NCBI GenBank assembly: GCA_025201865.1
Contig: MU602710.1
Coordinates: forward strand, 63,719 to 78,137
Length of the DNA stretch: 14,419 nt
Direction of reading: 5' to 3'
Source: Ramicandelaber brevisporus
Taxonomy: Eukaryota; Kickxellomycota; Ramicandelaberales; Ramicandelaberaceae
The notes under the pieces were generated by a model. That model saw nothing but the letters and a program-made list of their open reading frames with translations, was not told the origin of the DNA and searched no databases. Of the stretch, positions 6,824 to 14,162 are shown piece after piece. Position 1 is the first letter of the stretch, and every line of letters starts with the position of its first letter. The position numbers and the translations under genes were made by a program.

Positions 6824-7588
6824 ATGCTTGCCTCTGCCTTTCTTCGAGCCGCTTCGAGTGCTGCCACTGGTGCTGCCGCTGCCAGTACTGCAGCAACAGG
6901 CACGCTGTATCCTAGTCATGTCCCGACCAGCACTCTCCAGAAGGCGTACTTGGCCGTCACATCCGCGTTCGGTGCGTTGAACGATCCATACCGTGGCGAT
7001 CTCGTTGCGACACTTGGCGACACCACTGGCATGCTCGCGCTGCCTAGTATTCGCGACCGTATGCTCAGCTCTCCCACTGGTCGCCGCATCTTACGCGAGC
7101 GTCCCACCATCAGCTCGTCAACAATCGACCTCAAGCGTCTTGCCACATTGCCAGACGGCACATTTGGTCGCGAGTATATTAGGTTCTTGGATGATCAGCA
7201 AGTAACACCCGACACGCGCACTCCCGTCAAGTACGTTGACGATGAGGAGTTGGCGTATATATTGCGGCGATATCGCGAGACGCACGATTTTTACCACACC
7301 ATCACCGGCTTTTCGGTAACAGTAGAAGCAGAGTTGGCGCTGAAATGGTTTGAAATGGCACAGACAGGATTGCCCGTTGCAACATTGAGTGCGCTGTTTG
7401 GACCGCTGGGATTGAGCAGTGAGGAGCGGACACGGCTTTTTGACAAGTACGTGCCATGGGCATTGGCCTGTGGCTCGCAAACAAAGCACTTTATGAGTAT
7501 AATGTGGGAGGACCATTGGGACAAGCCACTTGATCAGCTACGCGAAGAGCTCGGCTACTACTTCCCGCCGCATCTTGAACGCCTCTAA
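6824..7588 (+). CDS. COQ4: Coenzyme Q biosynthesis protein COQ4, mitochondrial
   Basis: A 254-residue COQ4 homologue, a matrix-side peripheral inner-membrane protein of the CoQ synthome. COQ4 is needed for assembly of the complex and has been linked to the oxidative C1 decarboxylation of the CoQ head group. The family's metal-binding motif HDxxH-x11-E is intact: H154, D155, H158 and E170 in HDFYHTITG...VEAELALKW. Other family blocks include AFGALNDPYRGDLVATLGDTTG (in two parts), LPDGTFGREYIRFL, YVDDEELAYILRRYRETHDFYH and the C-terminal WEDHWDKPLDQLREELG. The N-terminus (MLASAFLRAASSAATGAAAAS) is a plausible Arg/Ala/Ser presequence. The ATG at 6824 (GCCATGC) is the first in frame; the frame stays open a few codons upstream without another ATG. 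The gene converges with SRP14, 118 bp apart. Length is slightly below that of yeast Coq4. Confidence 0.96.
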   Translation: MLASAFLRAASSAATGAAAASTAATGTLYPSHVPTSTLQKAYLAVTSAFGALNDPYRGDLVATLGDTTGMLALPSIRDRMLSSPTGRRILRERPTISSSTIDLKRLATLPDGTFGREYIRFLDDQQVTPDTRTPVKYVDDEELAYILRRYRETHDFYHTITGFSVTVEAELALKWFEMAQTGLPVATLSALFGPLGLSSEERTRLFDKYVPWALACGSQTKHFMSIMWEDHWDKPLDQLREELGYYFPPHLERL

Positions 7589-7706
7589 ATAACAAGTGTG
7601 TTTACTACTATTGTTTAAATACAAAGATGCCTTGCGATTACTGCTAGCTATAGTTATACTTTACTCTTTACTCGTTCCATTAAATAATCGAAGCAATAAT
7701 ATCTCA

Positions 7707-8081
7707 TTATTTGGACTTGGTTGCTGATGATGACGACGATGCTGCCGCTGCTGATGCTGATGCTACCTTCTTCTTCTTTTTCTTCAATGCAGTTGTGTTC
7801 GATCTCAATGATCCAGCGTACTTGTCGAAGAATGCTTTGCTTTTGTTAGGTTCGACGGATGTCACAGCCTGCTGCTTGTCTCCAGCCTTGGCGGATACTT
7901 GGACCGCGAATGGCCCACCGTTCGCGATCGCTGCCTTCTCCGAGTCGCTGAGTGGCCGATCCTTCGTGGCAGCATACTGCTGTCGCTTGATTGTGATCTC
8001 GACGTTGCTGCCTGTCTCTCTGCTGCTCTCAAACACGGTAGCAAGTGTCTTCAAGAACTCCACGTTTTCAATCAACGTCAT
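7707..8081 (-). CDS. SRP14: Signal recognition particle subunit SRP14
   Basis: A 124-residue Alu-domain subunit of the signal recognition particle, which binds SRP RNA and slows elongation while the ribosome is targeted to the ER. The N-terminal half fits SRP14: MTLIENVEFLKTLATVF, then SNVEITIKRQQYAATK. The middle GGPFAVQVSAKAGDKQQAVTSVEPNKSKAFFDKYAGSLRSN region (two segments) matches the second half of the fold, leading into basic LKKKKKK (99-105). The last ~20 residues are an Ala/Ser homopolymer tail (ASASAAAASSSSSATKSK). The ATG at 8081 has A at -3 and aligns with the family N-terminus. The upstream in-frame extension is hydrophobic, begins with a non-ATG codon and is rejected. The gene follows mitochondrial IF-3 on the same strand with a 92-bp gap, so its promoter must be very short or overlap the IF-3 3' UTR. 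Confidence 0.9.
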   Translation of the reverse strand: MTLIENVEFLKTLATVFESSRETGSNVEITIKRQQYAATKDRPLSDSEKAAIANGGPFAVQVSAKAGDKQQAVTSVEPNKSKAFFDKYAGSLRSNTTALKKKKKKVASASAAAASSSSSATKSK

Positions 8082-8173
8082 CTTCTCAAGTGAATTAAAA
8101 AAAATTGAATAAAGAAAAAAAACAATGATAAAGGTGGAAACTGAAGCGGGGAGGAAGAGAAGACAGAGCAAGT

Positions 8174-9079
8174 CTACTCTGCATCTGATGAAGTGGGTGT
8201 GCTTTTAGCAATGCCTTTGCCATGCAGCAATACTATAGCATTGCCACCCATCATGTGCGGTTTCTTCACGATGGAATACTCTTGCTGTTTGGCCAATTCA
8301 TCCAGGCAGGTTTGAGCCACAACCATGGCCGGAATGACTCTATCCTTGTCCTTCTCCGCGCCTTGAATACGAGGACCTTTAAACTTGTTCTTGACGACGA
8401 TGTTTAGACGATGGCCTTTGCTCAAGAATTCTGCAGCATGCTTCAACTTGTGCATCAAATCATGCTTTTCAATCTTCGAAGTCAGTTGAATCTCCTTTGT
8501 TTTGATTGCATCGGATGCCTTTTTACTCTTGGTCTTCTTGCTGTCTTTGTCTGATTTTATCTTTGCTGCTGCTCCACCTTCGCTTGACATTGCTGATTGC
8601 ATCTGCTTGGCCACCATTTCGTTAAATGTCTGTTTGAGCATAACTCTGCAAACTGGCACTGCTGCCGTAGCATTGGTTTCAACTAAAATGTGCGTCTCTC
8701 GGTTGAACGACTCCAGTGCAGCTGAGAGTGGAGTTACGCCGCGCTGATTGCCCAGTGCATCAATGAGACGAACATTTGGAGCCGTAATCTTGTCATTGAT
8801 GCGGAATTTAAGCGCTTTACGACCATCGCCAGTGTCGGCTGTGGCTGGCGAGATGACAGTGCTATCTCGATCAAGCGCTGGCAGCGGTGAATATGGCTGA
8901 GACTGCACATGTCGCAGAGTGAGACTCGAGGTGGACACTGCACGACGCGTCGAGTAATCAATGAAAAGACGCGATGCCACTGATACAGTCGCTGTCCATC
9001 TAGCTGGCATACGCATTGTTACAGTTCCTGTCGCTGTAGATGAGACAGCAGGACGAGCTGCCACCAGAAGCTGACGCAT
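8174..9079 (-). CDS. Mitochondrial translation initiation factor IF-3
   Basis: A 301-residue bacterial-type IF-3, the organelle factor that keeps small ribosomal subunits free and proofreads start-codon pairing. The first ~90 residues form an Arg/Ser/Thr-rich extension without sustained acidity, consistent with mitochondrial import. The IF3 N-domain (~93-160) shows FRINDKITAPNVRLIDALGN and VPVCRVMLKQTFNEM, equivalent to bacterial INDKIRAPNVRLID and PVCRIMDYGKF. A Lys-rich linker (165-195) leads to the C-domain (~195-285) with KEIQLTSKIEKHDLMHKLKH, EFLSKGHRLNIVV and a short final strand pair. The linker is longer than in bacteria. The ATG at 9079 is the first in frame after the upstream pyrimidine tract. 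It shares a 188-bp divergent promoter with the JmjC gene. The yeast counterpart is Aim23. Confidence 0.9.
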   Translation of the reverse strand: MRQLLVAARPAVSSTATGTVTMRMPARWTATVSVASRLFIDYSTRRAVSTSSLTLRHVQSQPYSPLPALDRDSTVISPATADTGDGRKALKFRINDKITAPNVRLIDALGNQRGVTPLSAALESFNRETHILVETNATAAVPVCRVMLKQTFNEMVAKQMQSAMSSEGGAAAKIKSDKDSKKTKSKKASDAIKTKEIQLTSKIEKHDLMHKLKHAAEFLSKGHRLNIVVKNKFKGPRIQGAEKDKDRVIPAMVVAQTCLDELAKQQEYSIVKKPHMMGGNAIVLLHGKGIAKSTPTSSDAE

Positions 9080-9267
9080 CTTCCGCTCTGTTATTTTCCT
9101 TTTCTTTTCTTTTTTTTTGGTGTCGAAGTTTTTCTTTCTTTTTTCTTGTTTCTTCTTGGTGATTACTCAGCTTCGAAGTGGGAACAGCAATCAACCACAG
9201 CAACCACAACAACAATAACAAAAACAATTACAGAAACAACAGCAACATTGACAGCGACATTTGCAGC
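9080..9267. promoter_or_regulatory. Short divergent promoter between mitochondrial IF-3 and JmjC genes
   Basis: Only 188 bp separate the two start codons. The IF-3 side (9096-9160) is a T/C tract, i.e. homopurine on the IF-3 coding strand. The JmjC side (9187-9250) is a G-poor CAA/AAC-rich stretch that forms its likely leader. No TATA box is visible. Confidence 0.6.
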
Positions 9268-9407
9268 ATGACAACAGTACAAACCAAGATGTTTGACCAC
9301 GAGGGTGAAGATGGAGTTGGCACTGCAGTTGCTGAAGTGTCGGCTAGTGAGAATGGAACTGGTCGCAACAGAATAGTTCGGTTGAAACTGCATACACCTT
9401 CAGAATC

Positions 9408-9444
<37 letters not shown>

Positions 9445-12015
9445 GCAGCGACAACAGCAGCAGCGACAACGACCGTGCAAGATTCAACGCAACGGCAGCA
9501 GGAAGTGGAACAACAACAGCCACCGCAGAGGCCGAAGAGAATATTACTCAAACGGAAGCACACGACAGACACCAGCAAAGCAACATACAATGGCAATAAC
9601 AACAACAATAACAACAATGACAACGATGACAATGACAATGACAATGACAGTGAGCCCGAACCTACAGCGGTTAGTAAGAGCAGCAATGCGAGTGGCAATG
9701 GCACAGCCTCGTCGACTGTTGCACAGAGTTCATCATCTTCCACAGCGGTGAATGGGGCTGCATCTTTGGATGTGTGTCCCATTTGTGTAGGTACACCAAC
9801 TGCAGCAGCAATCGGAGTAGTAGAGAACTGGCTACAATGCGATAGCTGTCAGCAATGGTATCATACTGCTTGTCTAGGTTTATCTGCAGGTGAAGTTGAT
9901 TCGATTGACAAGTACATGTGCCCCACGTGCATTCCTTCAAACAGGAAGTCAGCGCACAACAGCACTAATCAGCCACCCGCCAGATTTGCACGCAGACTTG
10001 CCCAGTCTACATTCCGCACAGCCTCATTCCGTACCATGAACTGGGATAATGCTCAGAATGCAAACATATTCAGCCAGAAGCCATTGAGAGAGCCAATAGT
10101 GTTGCATGGTGACGTGTGTGGTGTGAATGCAGCCAAGGACGATGTGAATATTCAGAGCATAGCTGACACAGTTGGTCATGATGTGTCTGTTCCAGTGTTT
10201 GATGTTGGGAAGCAGAGTGTAGATGGAAAATGGACATTGGGCCGTTATGAACAGTACTTTGAATCTACAGACAAGTCAGCATTAGTATCAGCTCGGTTCA
10301 GCATTCGTGACACTGCCATGGAGTCTATCTGGGATATCACTCCTCCTTCGATTGTTCAACAGCTCAGTTTGACAAACAGTGTTTGGCCGCGTTCACTTCC
10401 ATCGCCGCCTCGCGTTGATCTGTATTGCTTGATCAGTCCCAAGGATGCCTTTATTGACAGTCATGTTGACATGAGTGGAAGTGCATCCTATCATCACATT
10501 CTGTCTGGTTCTCAAATATACTACTTGGTGCAGCCAACACCAACGAATTTGCGCAGATATGAATTATGGCAGCAATCATCATCATCATCATCCAATCCGA
10601 AACAATCCAGTCAGAAACAGTCCAAATTCTTCTCCGATGTATTTGGCGACTCCATAGTCAAACAGCAGTTATCCGAAGGAAACACTCTAATTATTCCTCA
10701 TGGGTGGATTTATGCAGTGCTGACCACTGGCGATTCTATTGTCATCAATGGTAATTTTATGAGCAGTCAAGATCTGGGCATTCAAACCAGAGTGGCTGAC
10801 ATGGAACAGAGACTACGTGTGCCAGCCTCAGATCAATTTCCTCGATTTAGTGAGCATCTATGGCACACTGCTGCCTATTATCATCGCATATTGACTCAGC
10901 ATGTTCATTCTGGTTTGGCCATTGACGATTATGACGATGATGGCGATGTTGGTGATAATCATACTGGGCATTCATCATCGTCAAGTACCAGCCTGCCACC
11001 ACTGTACGAACTCGAAGGTGCCTTGAATGCTGCACAGTATCTGCAGTCTTTGCTCAGATCAGCTCCTCGTACATACAACCCTCCACCTATCAATGGTATT
11101 AGTGATCATCGACAACTGCTCAGCGGGCTGATCGCACTGCTGCGCGATCATGTGCCTGATATTTTGTCACCCGTAGAGACTGATCTCTTTGCTGATAATA
11201 TCGATGAGCATTCTTCATTTGAAGATTCACCAAGAGGCAAACGAAAGCCAGGCACGCCATCAGTAGCAACAACAGCAACAACAACCCCTGCAACAGCAGT
11301 AGCAACAAACCATCAGCCACCTACATTCAGCAATGGCGAAGACCCGCTCACTGCACCAGTTAAACCCAAAAGACAGAAAACACAACAGCAACAACAGCAA
11401 CAACAAGCTCGTCCACAGCGGCCCCAACAGCAACAAAAGCCATCTTCACCGCCCCGCCCATCTATTCAATCAAATGGAAAGCGGAAATCTATCTTTTCTT
11501 CATCCAAGTCCAGCTCTGGACGAACCAGTGGACAAGTGTCTTCATTTGATTCTATCAAAATCCCAGATGTACCTCTTGGCGCACAGCGGCCATCTGCACC
11601 ACGTCCGCAGTCTGCGGTTACTTCAGCCGGCGGCTCCATGTCACCTCCGGGAGGCGGTATTGAGAATCGATCGGTTGTAGTGAGTGGATCTCGTATCAAA
11701 TTAACAATGAGCCACGGTACAGGAAGTGGTGGAACTGGTGCATCTTCTGCTCACTCATCCCCTCCACCTCCACAACCTCACCCTCAGCCACAACTACAGC
11801 AGGCACATTCGAGACCAATGACGTCTCCTACTCACCGTCCTCCTCCGCCACCGGCAGCAGTGCAGAGACCACAGATTGCACGTCCACCTTCACATTCAGT
11901 ACATAATCAACAACAGGCACAGCGCCAACAAACACAACAAACACAGCAGCCATCAAAGACATCAAGCGGACCATTACTCTCGCGCCTACTTAATGATATT
12001 CGTCAGAATAAATAA
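9268..12015 (+). CDS. PHD-finger JmjC protein (JHD1/KDM7 type) with substituted active site
   Basis: A 915-residue nuclear protein in the PHD-JmjC family (yeast Jhd1, animal PHF2/PHF8/KDM7), whose active members demethylate histone lysines using Fe(II) and 2-oxoglutarate. The PHD finger has all C4HC3 ligands: C170, C173, C191, C194, H199, C202, C218 and C221. A Val, not an aromatic, precedes the first Cys. The JmjC domain (~310-510) includes KWTLGRYEQYF, LISPKDAFIDSHVDMSGSAS, GSQIYYLVQPTPTNLRRYELW, FGDSIV and LIIPHGWIYAVLTTGDS. H399 and D401 (HxD) are kept, but the third iron ligand is Tyr482, the 2-oxoglutarate Lys is Gln416 and the co-substrate Thr is Ile396. A helical post-JmjC block follows (about 510-560). 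Flanks are disordered: poly-Thr 48-59, poly-Asn 110-117, an acidic run 118-132, poly-Gln 706-713 and a Pro/Gln/Ser-rich tail. The ATG at 9268 is the first in frame; upstream reading is CAA-repeat leader. Confidence 0.92.
9406..9444 (+). repeat. (CAA)n microsatellite read as poly-Thr
   Basis: About 12 perfect repeats, read in the ACA phase as Thr48-Thr59 of the JmjC protein. Interrupted CAG/CGA units follow to about 9470. Confidence 0.9.
9592..9618 (+). repeat. (AAC/AAT)n repeat read as poly-Asn
   Basis: The same CAA-type repeat in the AAC phase encodes Asn110-Asn117 and then runs into GAC/AAT codons that give the Asn/Asp stretch. Confidence 0.85.
11383..11406 (+). repeat. CAA/CAG repeat read as poly-Gln
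   Basis: Eight codons (CAA and CAG mixed) encode Gln706-Gln713. Shorter Gln runs follow at about 11425-11440 and in the 11900-11950 region. Confidence 0.85.
12007..12012 (+). terminator. AATAAA motif overlapping the end of the JmjC coding sequence
   Basis: An exact AATAAA forms the last two sense codons (Asn-Lys), followed at once by two in-frame TAA stops and an AT-rich stretch of TAATAG units (12013-12070). It is placed unusually early for a poly(A) signal, so it may be incidental to the AT-rich 3' UTR. Confidence 0.3.
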
Positions 12016-12119
12016 TAAGAATATCAATTAATAGTAATAATAGTAATAATACTCTTTTTAATTATTAATCATTTTTGGCTGTGATGAACAATCGAATAGA
12101 TAACGCAGATTGTTGAGGC

Positions 12120-12129
12120 GGATAAAAGG
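12120..12129 (+). promoter_or_regulatory. Candidate TATA-like element for the BSD2-like gene
   Basis: GATAAAAGG lies about 120 bp before the ATG at 12246, in the 230-bp gap between two same-strand genes. It is followed by a G/A-rich stretch and a T-rich run (12215-12222). Motif evidence only. Confidence 0.3.
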
Positions 12130-12245
12130 CGGCGAAAGTGGGAATGTGGGAAGGTGGGAAGGTCGCAAGCACTGTTGTCCTCCTTTCTACTCGCTCCATT
12201 CCATAATATTCTTCTTTTTTTTATTGAGAAATTCTATTGTAGAAG

Positions 12246-13298
12246 ATGCCTCGAAGCACGTCGTACCGCCGTCTAGATGATACTGCCCCAGAAGACTCAC
12301 TGTCCTCGGCCGATGCCGCAAGAGTAGACCCGCTGTCTGGCAGCAATACCACGACCATATTCATCAACAGCGACGTCGAAGACAGTGAAGACGATGACGA
12401 GTCTGATGGAGATGATGACTATTCCTCTTCCAAAAGCCGCACGGGCCAAAAGCGGAACGATGGCTACAGTATTGTAATGGAGGATCCGGCTGACCCTTCG
12501 ACTGGCGTTGCTGCTGGATTGGATGGCCTACCTGGCGGCGGTGGCAGCGGCACAACGACATCGACTACCACAACGGCAGCGGGCATCGGCAGACAGCCGC
12601 AGCGCTCGCGATTCTTTGGATTCTTCTCTCGGAGTCGAGACACGCGTGGTCCCAGTCAGGCTGTTGATGGCGTGTTTGCCAATATGGCTGCCAAGCCAAT
12701 AACAGCTGCGGAGGCAAATGCCATTCAGCCCGAGCTGCCTCCCTCTTACAGCGATGTGGCTGGCAACGAATCAGTTGCCAACGAACGAACTACTAGCAGC
12801 GTATTGCCCTCATACTTTGAAGTTTCTCCAAATGTCACAATGGACGAAGATAACGACGAAGTGTTAATTGATGGCATGTACGTTGGCAGCCCACTGCATT
12901 ATATTGTCAACATGCTGATTGCAGGCATTCTCTCCATTCCTGGCTTTATCATTGCCTACATGTTTTCAGCCAGTCATAGTGCAAGATGTGGTGCATATTC
13001 TGGTCTTGGAGTAACCGTGGGCCATTATGGCTTTGTCATGCTGATGCGTGGAAGAACTCTTGCTCTCAATGGAGGAGGACCAACATCGACTATTCCTGAT
13101 GAACTACTTGGCCATTCTCCAAATGATCCAAGTTCAGATGATGGCCCAATAATTCCATTCATCGATTTACCACCTGTTGCTTTGCAGATTGCTGGCGTTG
13201 TTACTATTGTAATGGGTGTTGGTATATCAATGTGGGCATCGTTGAAATACTACCGTATTATTAGACTACGCCAAATCATCACATCTACTTCTTCGTAA
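12246..13298 (+). CDS. BSD2: BSD2/NDFIP-family ubiquitin-ligase adaptor, three-pass membrane protein
   Basis: A 350-residue endomembrane adaptor that recruits a NEDD4/Rsp5-type ubiquitin ligase through PY motifs, steering membrane cargo such as metal transporters to degradation. The cytosolic N-terminus carries an acidic Ser/Asp/Glu tract (42-58, good casein kinase 2 context), a Gly/Thr linker, an aromatic-basic patch (RSRFFGFFSRSR, 120-131) and the fungal family signature DGVFANMAAKP (141-151). The PPSY motif (165-168) is followed by a weaker LPSY (187-190). Hydrophobic segments at ~219-242, 248-267 and 309-332 match the three-TM topology, with a polar Gly/Pro/Ser loop (275-305) before TM3. 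The short tail is basic (YYRIIRLRQ). The ATG at 12246 (GAAGATG) is the first in frame. Family assignment is firm; orthology to BSD2 rather than to a related TRE1/2-type or other NDFIP member is inferred. Confidence 0.88.
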   Translation: MPRSTSYRRLDDTAPEDSLSSADAARVDPLSGSNTTTIFINSDVEDSEDDDESDGDDDYSSSKSRTGQKRNDGYSIVMEDPADPSTGVAAGLDGLPGGGGSGTTTSTTTTAAGIGRQPQRSRFFGFFSRSRDTRGPSQAVDGVFANMAAKPITAAEANAIQPELPPSYSDVAGNESVANERTTSSVLPSYFEVSPNVTMDEDNDEVLIDGMYVGSPLHYIVNMLIAGILSIPGFIIAYMFSASHSARCGAYSGLGVTVGHYGFVMLMRGRTLALNGGGPTSTIPDELLGHSPNDPSSDDGPIIPFIDLPPVALQIAGVVTIVMGVGISMWASLKYYRIIRLRQIITSTSS

Positions 13299-13598
13299 CA
13301 TATAAAACAAACAGACTAAAAAAACAAACATGTACTCTTCTAACTTCGATCTTCGCTCTTTGATTTGCCCCCTCCGTTTACTCGATATCCTTTCTTACTC
13401 TTTCATAACAAATGCCTGTCTCATGTATTTGAAAACATTCTTTAGACGAAAAAGACTCTCGAAGAAAGAACTGATGCATCGATCAGCCAAATCTTGGCAA
13501 CGATAATGAGCAGCCACTGCCGGCACTGCCGCTTGCACCTGAGTAGAGGACGGTGTGCCGGACGAGGCAAGCTGAATGGTTTAACTAAGAAGAACTGA

Positions 13599-13640
13599 GA
13601 AGCGAGTGTATTGAAGCGAGTGTATTGAAACGAGTGCATC
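13599..13640 (+). repeat. Three-copy 14-bp tandem repeat (GAAGCGAGTGTATT)
   Basis: Units at 13599-13612 and 13613-13626 are identical; the third (13627-13640) differs at three positions. Confidence 0.85.
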
Positions 13641-13724
13641 GGAGCGGATCGATGGAGCTGTGTCGGCTCTCACGTGCGATGCAGCCCACGCTCAGTCGAC
13701 CTCTTCCCATGTGCATCGGCGCCG

Positions 13725-13756
13725 CTGCTTCGCTGCTTCCCTGCTTCGCTGCTTCC
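13725..13756 (+). repeat. Two-copy 16-bp tandem repeat (CTGCTTCGCTGCTTCC)
   Basis: Two identical adjacent copies at 13725-13740 and 13741-13756, each itself built from CTGCTTC sub-units. Confidence 0.85.
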
Positions 13757-13758
13757 CT

Positions 13759-13780
13759 GCCGGACGCTTGCCGGACGCTT
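13759..13780 (+). repeat. Two-copy 11-bp tandem repeat (GCCGGACGCTT)
   Basis: Identical copies at 13759-13769 and 13770-13780, directly after the 16-bp repeat. Confidence 0.85.
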
Positions 13781-13814
13781 GCTTGATGCGGGATGCTGAC
13801 GACAAGCCTGGCAC

Positions 13815-13922
13815 TGCCAGCTCTGTCAGCGCTGCGAACATTGTGAAGACTGTGAAAGCTGTGAGGGTTGTGAGGACTGCAAGGACTGCGAAGGCTGCAG
13901 GGACTGCAAGGGCTGTGAGCGT
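13815..13922 (+). repeat. 9-bp minisatellite, 12 units, reading as a Cys-x-x ladder in one frame
   Basis: Twelve 9-mers of the form TGYRARGRC-like (e.g. TGTGAAGAC, TGCAAGGAC) run without gaps. In the frame beginning at 13815 every unit starts with a Cys codon. That frame is open from 13800 to a TGA at 14190 but contains no ATG, so coding is unproven. Confidence 0.8.
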
Positions 13923-14114
13923 AGCGTAGCGACATCGCATCCACTCCAGCATCCTCGCTGTCGTTGTCGTCGCTTCACTGTCATCTTCCGTGTTCATATT
14001 GCCACCACTCGCCACAATCACCATCTCCACTACCACCTACGAATACGCACACACAGACTCGATACAACAAGCGAGCAGAGTAGCAAACAAGCCGAGCAAG
14101 CCGCAGCGTGCCAC

Positions 14115-14162
14115 CTATCTGCCTGTTCATCCACCTGTCCATCTACCTGCCCACCCATCTGC
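14115..14162 (+). repeat. Degenerate 12-bp tandem repeat, about 4 units
   Basis: Units resembling CCATCTACCTGC at 14115-14126, 14127-14138, 14139-14150 and 14151-14162, rich in ACCTG/ATCTG cores. Confidence 0.65.

Noticed and set aside
9228-9782. 184-codon antisense frame rich in Leu and Val over the start of the JmjC gene
   Set aside because: Poly-Leu and poly-Val are the antisense reading of CAA/AAC repeats; the + strand frame contains the PHD and JmjC domains.
13599-13922. Possible CRISPR-like array
   Set aside because: Repeats are contiguous with no unique spacers and the genome is eukaryotic; these are minisatellites.
13692-14036. Antisense hydrophobic frame (Ala/Leu/Thr/Val repeats) that looks like a membrane segment
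   Set aside because: It is the reverse reading of the 9-bp minisatellite, whose period keeps all frames open; no conserved flanking sequence.
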